In this document: one piece after another, positions 33,126 through 37,416 of the stretch
Layout of the letters: the number at the start of each line of letters is the position of its first letter
Position numbering within the stretch: the stretch's first letter is position 1
Origin: an uncultured bacterium
GTDB taxonomy: Bacteria > Bipolaricaulota > Bipolaricaulia > UBA7950 > UBA9294
Reading direction: 5' to 3'
Assembly (NCBI GenBank): GCA_913009415.1
Contig: CAJVYM010000011.1
Location: 1-37,416 of the forward strand
DNA length: 37,416 bases
The notes under the pieces: model-generated
Databases searched by the model: none
What the model saw: only the letters and a program-made list of their open reading frames with translations
What the model was told of the DNA's origin: nothing
Made by a program: the position numbers and the translations under genes

Positions 33126-33932
33126 ATGACGCGACTGGTTCCACTGATCGTTCTTCTTTTTCTGCTTCCGGTAGCGAGTGTGCTGGCTGGAGATCTGCCG
33201 CAGGTTCTACAACCGAATACAACAGCGTACTCAGCTTCCGAGGTCGCTGCATTAACGCAGGCGATCACAACGCTCACCAAGGCCCTCACTGACTACAACG
33301 TGGCATCGCGCCGGTACTTCTCAGCAGGTGATTGGAGCAGTCGCAACTTCGCGATGTATACCGCTGGGGTGCTATCCGGAAAGGGCTATAATACCCTCCT
33401 AGTTAGCGGAGATGGTTGGCCAGACGGGGTGCACACGTGGGTACTCGTCGGTATCCCGCAGGGAACAAAGACTGCTTGGGTTCCGGTTGAAGCATCGCCA
33501 GAGAAGGGGCACAGCCAACAGATTTTGGGCCACATTCCCAGTACGACTGATACTGCCGGCAGTATGAGATTCGACGAGAAGTATCTTGCATTTGCGGCTG
33601 TTGTACAGCTACCGCCGAACACCCCTCCGGTAGCGCGGATAAGGAAGCCAATTTTTGCCCTTGTAGAAGGTGAATCCTCCCGACTACTGGCAGTGACCTC
33701 CGTCGATCCGGATGGCGAGATCGTACTCTATGAGTGGGATTTCGGAGATGGCGACTCGAAGACTGCCATCCCTTGGACCGTGCGGCATGTATTTGAGAAA
33801 GCCGGCGACTACACTGTTCATTTGACTGTCATTGACAACCGCGGAAGCACTGCCAGTACCAGCCTTGTCGTGCATGTCTTGTCAACTGCTGAAGCAAACG
33901 ATACATCTGGTGGGTGTGGATGCGGTAAGTGA
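33126..33932 (+). CDS. Exported PKD-domain protein with transglutaminase-like N-terminal region
   Basis: The product is 268 aa from the ATG at 33126, with GGAGGTGA five bases upstream. A signal peptide covers residues 1-21 (ending SVLAG). Residues 68-125 (SSRNFAMYTAGVLSGKGYNT, then DGVHTWVLVG and AWVPVEASP) follow the order of a transglutaminase-like fold, with His103 and a Glu in the acid position, but Ser/Arg where the nucleophilic Cys is expected. Residues 168-252 are a PKD domain (YEWDFGDGD, then YTVHLTVIDN). The last residues, GGCGCGK, are a short cysteine tail. It probably sits on or outside the cell; the function is unknown. Confidence 0.78.
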   Translation: MTRLVPLIVLLFLLPVASVLAGDLPQVLQPNTTAYSASEVAALTQAITTLTKALTDYNVASRRYFSAGDWSSRNFAMYTAGVLSGKGYNTLLVSGDGWPDGVHTWVLVGIPQGTKTAWVPVEASPEKGHSQQILGHIPSTTDTAGSMRFDEKYLAFAAVVQLPPNTPPVARIRKPIFALVEGESSRLLAVTSVDPDGEIVLYEWDFGDGDSKTAIPWTVRHVFEKAGDYTVHLTVIDNRGSTASTSLVVHVLSTAEANDTSGGCGCGK

Positions 33933-34225
33933 GAAGCACCGTAGCGAGAGGCGGGAGCCAAGAACTTAACTGAAATTAATTGGTGTGCTACATGTTATGC
34001 GGGGATTTGTTATAGAGGAACTAACGTCGCAGACAAGCTGCGACGTTACATCCATCTCTTCGTAGCGTCGGAGCTCGTCTCCGACGTTCTGGGAGTTATC
34101 ATTACGAAAACCAATATAACTAAAGTTAAGCTAATGCCCTTGTAGGATGCCTTCGCTTTCTGCTCTCCAGTAAGAGAGCAAGTAGCTAGCGAAGGATTAC
34201 CCAGACCTAAATACGTGGAGGAACG
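33933..34225. other. Spacer holding a paired hairpin repeat
   Basis: No gene seen. The main content is the head-to-head hairpin pair at 34022-34086. Confidence 0.5.
34022..34086. repeat. Head-to-head hairpin repeat pair
   Basis: TAACGTCGCAG/CTGCGACGTTA (perfect 11-bp stem, loop ACAAG, 34022-34048) is followed 17 bases later by CGTCGGAG/CTCCGACG (perfect 8-bp stem, loop CTCGT, the complement of ACGAG, 34066-34086). A conserved GTAGC precedes the second. The arrangement resembles bacterial interspersed mosaic elements built of two REP-like hairpins. Confidence 0.85.
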
Positions 34226-34456
34226 ATGTATGCAAGAAAGAGGCATAATCATAAAGTGGCAATAATGATGGGGATGGGCGTTTCGTTACTGCTTTTCATA
34301 TCAGCTTGTGCATTGCTCAATGCGCCGCTTCAAGGTCGGAAAGCGCTTGCCGCAACCACTTGTTCACAGCTAAGCCTCCTTGGCATCGAGATCGTTATCT
34401 TCAGTGACGAGGTCGAGGACAATTCCACGGGATCGGCAGCAATCCCTGCCCGCTGA
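34226..34456 (+). CDS. Small putative lipoprotein
   Basis: The product is 76 aa with GGAGG four bases before the ATG. The N-terminal 28 residues have a basic start and hydrophobic core ending in LLFISAC, a plausible lipobox with Cys28. The mature part is short and unremarkable (CSQLSLLGIEIVIFSDEVED). I do not recognise a family; it could be a decayed fragment of a longer gene. Confidence 0.5.
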   Translation: MYARKRHNHKVAIMMGMGVSLLLFISACALLNAPLQGRKALAATTCSQLSLLGIEIVIFSDEVEDNSTGSAAIPAR

Positions 34457-34491
34457 TACCTCACTGCTCACACGGTAAGTACCCGCAAAGG

Positions 34492-34818
34492 TCACTCTGT
34501 CTCGCGCACTCGTTCGTAAACCATCCGATAGATGTTGCCCTTCTCGCGTCTGCCAATACCCCAAATCCTGACTTTTTTCTCCACTTCGATGATCTCATAG
34601 AGGATTCGGTACTTGTTCTCATAGAAATGAAGAGATCGATAGCCGGTTAGATCGTACCCCATCTTATGCCCGCAAGGGACACCCAACTCGGGCTTCTCCT
34701 GCAGCTTGCGAAATCCCATCTTCACTCGCTGCTGAACAGAGGGATCAAGCGTTTCATAGTCCTTCTTGACCAACGGTTTGGCCCATACAAGGGAATACTC
34801 TCCTGATAGGCTCATCAA
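34492..34818 (-). CDS. RelE/ParE-family toxin of the Phd pair
   Basis: The product is 108 aa. It follows the RelE/YoeB-like layout: YSLVWAKPLVKKDYETLDPS, then YDLTGYRSLHFYENKYRILYEI with the Y-R-x-h-x-(Y/F) strand, then VRIWGIGRREKGNIYRMVYERV. Such toxins usually cleave mRNA. The start ATG overlaps the antitoxin stop (ATGA). Confidence 0.86.
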   Translation of the reverse strand: MMSLSGEYSLVWAKPLVKKDYETLDPSVQQRVKMGFRKLQEKPELGVPCGHKMGYDLTGYRSLHFYENKYRILYEIIEVEKKVRIWGIGRREKGNIYRMVYERVRETE

Positions 34819-35084
34819 AGAGTGGAAAGGTCGATCTCTTCCTCTTTGCCGGGAGCAGCTTTACGGGCCTCGAGTTCCTTGGCCAGGAGCACATGATCGA
34901 GAAGCCCTTCCAGATGTTCGATACGCCCCTGTAGGGCCTCATAATCATCGATATCCAGAATAACTGCCCGAGGAGTAGCATTCTTGAATACAAACCATGG
35001 ATGATCACCAACTTCATTGAGGTACTTCGAGAGATCCCTTCTCGCCTCGGTCGTAGATATGACGTGCCCCTTTTCAATGCCCAT
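34815..35084 (-). CDS. Phd/YefM-family antitoxin
   Basis: The product is 89 aa with GAGGAGG upstream. The N-terminal part is the Phd/YefM DNA-binding fold (HVISTTEARRDLSKYLNEVG, then FVFKNATPRAVILDIDDYEAL), and the acidic C-terminal tail binds toxin. It is expected to repress the operon through its promoter at 35116-35144. Confidence 0.9.
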   Translation of the reverse strand: MGIEKGHVISTTEARRDLSKYLNEVGDHPWFVFKNATPRAVILDIDDYEALQGRIEHLEGLLDHVLLAKELEARKAAPGKEEEIDLSTL

Positions 35085-35115
35085 AAGCGATCCTCCTCAC
35101 AGGATTGACAGTCGC

Positions 35116-35144
35116 ATTCTAGCGCTTTATCGAAGCAGTTTCAA
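35116..35144 (-). promoter_or_regulatory. Promoter of the Phd/RelE operon
   Basis: On the minus strand TTGAAA (35139-35144) and TAGAAT (35116-35121) are separated by exactly 17 bases. Confidence 0.68.
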
Positions 35145-35370
35145 GTACCAAATAAGCGCCTTCAGCGGACAGTTGTCAGCAGCCAGCCGTCAAGGTTCTT
35201 TGCTACTGTGGGCGGGGTCTCTGTCTGAGGTCATCTCCACTGTTAGCTCATCCTCTGCCTTTCCATGCATTGCTCCCACGTATTGGACTCTGGCAACCGA
35301 TCAAAGCGCCTGCGCCTTCGGAGGTAAAGACAGCTTGCTCATAGAGCAGGCTTTCCGGCCAACTGCAGAA

Positions 35371-35580
35371 CTATGCGAAAACCAACCGGCCCTTGGGTCT
35401 AGGGATCGGACGTCCCAGCTCTTGAGCCGTTTCAATCCACTCTCTTATGACGATCTCGGCTTTGGCAAGAGCGTCTTGATGCGTGGCTCCATCTGCTGCA
35501 CAGCTTGGTAGCTCTGGCACTTCAACGATGAATGCTTGATCTTCATCTTCTTCTTGCCAACCACGTGAGTCTCGTGCCAA
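35371..35580 (-). CDS. HicB-family antitoxin, N terminus probably replaced
   Basis: The product is 69 aa. From residue 10 it is a clear HicB domain (EEDEDQAFIVEVPELPSCAA, then LAKAEIVIREWIETAQELGR and PIPRPKGRLVFA). The first strand usual in HicB is replaced by MARDSRGWQ, read from an overlapping gene remnant. No HicA (toxin) gene is seen on either side. AAGGTGG lies near the ATG, so it might still be translated. Confidence 0.7.
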   Translation of the reverse strand: MARDSRGWQEEDEDQAFIVEVPELPSCAADGATHQDALAKAEIVIREWIETAQELGRPIPRPKGRLVFA

Positions 35581-35764
35581 TGGACTTCCACCTTACAGGT
35601 TCTGCCGGTTGCAAGGCGAGCAGTTGCAGTGCCTTTAAGCTTTCGCGACCGGCCAGAACCATACTGTTTCTGAAGTCGCATGATGTCCCGAATCCCACCA
35701 CCGACGGCAATAATCTCGATTTGCTAGATCTCCCCGACTATCTCAAAGTACAGGGTGAATTCTG
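35535..35764 (-). pseudogene. Remnant of a small conserved gene fused out of frame to hicB
   Basis: Read in one frame the minus strand gives AEFTLYFEIVGEI, a TAG stop (35724-35726), then QIEIIAVGGGIRDIMRLQKQ, YGSGRSRKLKGTATARLATG and CKVEVHWHETHVVGKKKMKI. It resembles small conserved proteins of unknown function with an (A/V)E(L/V)HW-x-E-x-H motif. The in-frame stop, missing start codon and merging of its end with hicB indicate decay. My recognition of the family is from memory and moderate. Confidence 0.5.
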
Positions 35765-36065
35765 CATCACCAACTGCATGATTCTAAGGACTGTGTGTAA
35801 GCCTGACCCCAGGGGCCTTCTCAACTTTGGCTTCCGTCGTCTCGCCCATCACTGCGATTCTACCCTGCTGTGATGAAAATGTAACCATTTCGCTCTATGA
35901 AGAAGGGGACAGGCACCTTTTCTCTTGTGGTCTGCGGGGAGAAAACGAGCCAGTCCCTGCCAACGAAGGCAGTCTCGAAAAGCCTGTTTCAAGCCTTTCC
36001 TTGGCACTCTCTGCGCCTCTGCGCCTCTGCGCGAGTATGCTCCTGCCTTCCTCACCATTCATCTG

Positions 36066-36110
36066 CGAGAGGCACAAGCATTTTCTCGCGCCCGTTCGCT
36101 ACGCTCACTC
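36066..36110 (+). repeat. Repeat family C, best copy 2
   Basis: The same 45-bp layout as 32896-32940 (CACAAGCATTTTCTCGCGCC then CGTTCGCTACGCTCACTC). Confidence 0.75.
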
Positions 36111-36190
36111 GAGGCGCAGAGCTCGCTGAGGAAGAAGGGGACAGCTTATTCGTGAATGGCGTAAGACCGAGAAGGTCCAGGAAATGCACG

Positions 36191-36262
36191 GAAGAAAGGG
36201 GACAGGCACCTTTTCTCGCGGTCTGAGATTTGAGAAAAAGAGCCTGTCCCCCTTTTCTCGCG
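36191..36262. repeat. Large GGGGACAGGC hairpin repeat
   Basis: AAAGGGGACAGGCACCTTTT then CTC on the left is the near-perfect complement of the right part (GAGAAAAAGAGCCTGTCCCC then CTTTT), giving a stem of more than 20 bp with few mismatches. Such elements are often spread by REP-associated tyrosine transposases; none is encoded here. Confidence 0.7.
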
Positions 36263-36320
36263 TTAGATAAGGACGAATCCCTTTCTTTCATTGTCTTCAT
36301 CTTGAAGTGGTCTTCTTATA

Positions 36321-36725
36321 CTATTTCTCTAATAGACACTCTGTTGCCCAACGCACCGTTTCCTCAGCGATCGTTAACGCACGTTGGTACTCTTCTTCTG
36401 TAACTGGTTCGAAAGCACTAGGGTACCGCGACACAACCGCATAACGCGTAAGTCTCGATGCCTGCATAACTGAATCAGGGATCTCTTTCCCCGCCTTATC
36501 CACAAGAGTCAAGAGTTCCGCGAGATCATGGACATAAGGGTACTCTACTTTCAGTTGCATCAATATTGCTTTAATGGCTTTCTCCGCAGCCTGCTGCGCA
36601 TCAAAGCAGAGATCCTCAAGGTATACGCCAGGGATCCGGTTCTTCGCCCTAATCAGATTACTCTTTGCTCGGCTCACCCACTCGGAGGGGTCATCGGGCA
36701 AGTGTCGGCTGGGCATCGCGCTCAT
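36321..36725 (-). CDS. HEPN-domain protein of a second MNT/HEPN pair
   Basis: The product is 134 aa (or 131 from the Met at 36716). It is a four-helix HEPN domain: WVSRAKSNLIRAKNR, CFDAQQAAEKAIKAILM, VHDLAELLTLV and RYPSAFEPVTEEEYQRALTI. It lacks the RX4HXY motif of HepT, so it belongs to the other HEPN branch (PF05168-like), and its activity is less clear. It overlaps the nucleotidyltransferase gene by 35 bases. Confidence 0.86.
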   Translation of the reverse strand: MSAMPSRHLPDDPSEWVSRAKSNLIRAKNRIPGVYLEDLCFDAQQAAEKAIKAILMQLKVEYPYVHDLAELLTLVDKAGKEIPDSVMQASRLTRYAVVSRYPSAFEPVTEEEYQRALTIAEETVRWATECLLEK

Positions 36726-37047
36726 AGATGACTTTCCCCTCCTTTAATGCGGGTTTTATCACCAGAGAGTGGGAATCCTTGAAACGAGCGATGTCTTCGG
36801 GGGTAACGACGATTACATCGACTGCTTGCCCAACCCCAAAGAGGTGCATATAGATTTCTTCCACTAAACGTCCTCTATGATAATCCCCTGATTTTACGAC
36901 CAACAGATCAAAATCGCTATTGGGACCCATCTCGCCGCGGGCAGCTGAGCCAAAGAGGATGATCCTCTTTGGTTGAGCTACCTCAACAATCCGCCGGATG
37001 ATCTCTTGAAGCTTTGTGGAATCAGGGTTTCCTTGCATCCTAGCCAT
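36691..37047 (-). CDS. Minimal nucleotidyltransferase of a second MNT/HEPN pair
   Basis: The product is about 118 aa from the ATG at 37047; an ATG at 37038 is also possible. The nucleotidyltransferase motif GS-x10-DxD is intact (LFGSAARGEMGPNSDFDLLVV; Asp45, Asp47). The third acidic strand is VDVIVVTPEDI. It is the likely antitoxin or modifying partner of the overlapping HEPN protein. Confidence 0.88.
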   Translation of the reverse strand: MARMQGNPDSTKLQEIIRRIVEVAQPKRIILFGSAARGEMGPNSDFDLLVVKSGDYHRGRLVEEIYMHLFGVGQAVDVIVVTPEDIARFKDSHSLVIKPALKEGKVIYERDAQPTLAR

Positions 37048-37186
37048 ACCTCTCTGACTGTCACTCCTTAACATCGGGTTCCCCCTTCTCGCCCATCGCT
37101 GAGATTCTACCACGCCATCACGCAAAATGTAACCGCTGGAGTCCTAATCCGGAAAGGGAAAAAGGGGACAGATACTGTATTGATTG

Positions 37187-37416
37187 TCAAGTCCCCGGGC
37201 TGATTGGTGAGCGGTAGCGCTCACCGGTCTTGTAGATGGCAGGGGCGATGAGCAGGAGTTTCCTCGCTGCTGCAGTCCGTGCCACCTTCTCTGGTTTCCC
37301 TGCCTCCTTCAATCGTTGATACAGTTGCTGTACAGAGACGTTGTATCGCGCTGCTGACAGCGTCGCCTCATACAGACGCTTACGCAACTCCCGGCTCCCT
37401 CGTTTACTGATCCTCC
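37187..37416 (-). CDS. IS110-family transposase, C-terminal end (runs off window)
   Basis: The minus strand is open from the window edge to the TGA at 37187 and encodes RISKRGSRELRKRLYEATLS, then NVSVQQLYQRLKEAGKPEKV and AAARKLLLIAPAIY. This is the C-terminal region of IS110-type transposases (Transposase_20 domain), just after its catalytic Ser segment. The N-terminal DEDD part would be beyond position 37416. A GGGGAC/GTCCCC hairpin (37164-37169, 37191-37196) overlaps its end. Confidence 0.85.
   Translation of the reverse strand, partial: RISKRGSRELRKRLYEATLSAARYNVSVQQLYQRLKEAGKPEKVARTAAARKLLLIAPAIYKTGERYRSPISPGT

Larger units (their letters stand above)
35765..36320. other. Gene-free stretch rich in GGGGACAGGCACC repeats
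   Basis: No supported gene. It holds GGGGACAGGCACCTTTT at 35905-35921 and 36198-36214, GGGGACAG at 36137-36144, a reverse copy near 36243-36256, and a family C repeat (36066-36110). Confidence 0.6.

Noticed and set aside
35017-35511. Plus-strand frame of 164 codons over the Phd and hicB genes
   Set aside because: It is antisense to two recognisable genes and lacks a start signal.

Overview
The window looks like a piece of a draft genome or metagenome bin from a free-living bacterium. It carries housekeeping genes (F-type ATP synthase, recG, def, fmt, frr, nth) separated by repeat-rich, toxin-antitoxin-rich stretches. An RND exporter paired with a LolA-like periplasmic protein suggests a diderm cell. 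The ATP synthase c subunit resembles the Thermotoga type, with a full set of likely Na+ ligands, which fits an anaerobic and possibly thermophilic lineage such as Bipolaricaulota/Acetothermia; the phylum is an inference that I cannot settle from sequence alone. Positions 21-70 are a corrupted Illumina adapter, so the left contig end is partly artefact.

Layout. 1-760: adapter and degenerate repeats. 764-2366: two divergent genes of unknown role, one a membrane-anchored protein with a Nudix-like box. 2860-3367: AbrB/RelE-type toxin-antitoxin (TA) pair. 4064-4987: a duplicated tetR promoter and gene start next to an orphan AbiEi antitoxin. 5644-10083: a self-regulated operon of tetR, an exported protein and an RND exporter, followed by a LolA-like gene and a terminator. 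10601-14501: glycosyltransferase, phasin-like/UbiB-like kinase pair and patatin. 14580-21460: frr, then atpI-like and atpB-E-F-H-A-G-D, with no atpC. 21541-25043: two copies of a MITE-like element flanking a methyltransferase, ogt and an EamA transporter; the second copy sits inside a dead IS3-type orfA. 25054-29187: recG, divergent from def-fmt, and a PPC-domain gene. 29255-31126: a hepT-mntA-yhcG operon behind a 12-bp inverted repeat, divergent from nth. 32216-33932: pncC-like gene and an exported PKD protein. 34226-37416: small lipoprotein, Phd/RelE pair, hicB remnant, second HEPN/MNT pair and the C-terminal end of an IS110-type transposase.

Themes. Six TA or TA-derived loci lie in 37 kb. 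The intergenic DNA is filled by several repeat families. One is a hairpin with a constant five-base loop (ACAAG or ACGAG) and covarying stems, often as head-to-head pairs. One is a 45-bp element with core CGCCCGTTCGCT. One carries GGGGACAG hairpins. The strongest candidates for something undescribed are the hepT-mntA-yhcG three-gene module with its bracketing inverted repeat, the MITE-like element with approximately 10-bp target duplications and compensated stem changes, and the two tetR operators that differ only by paired changes that keep the dyad perfect.
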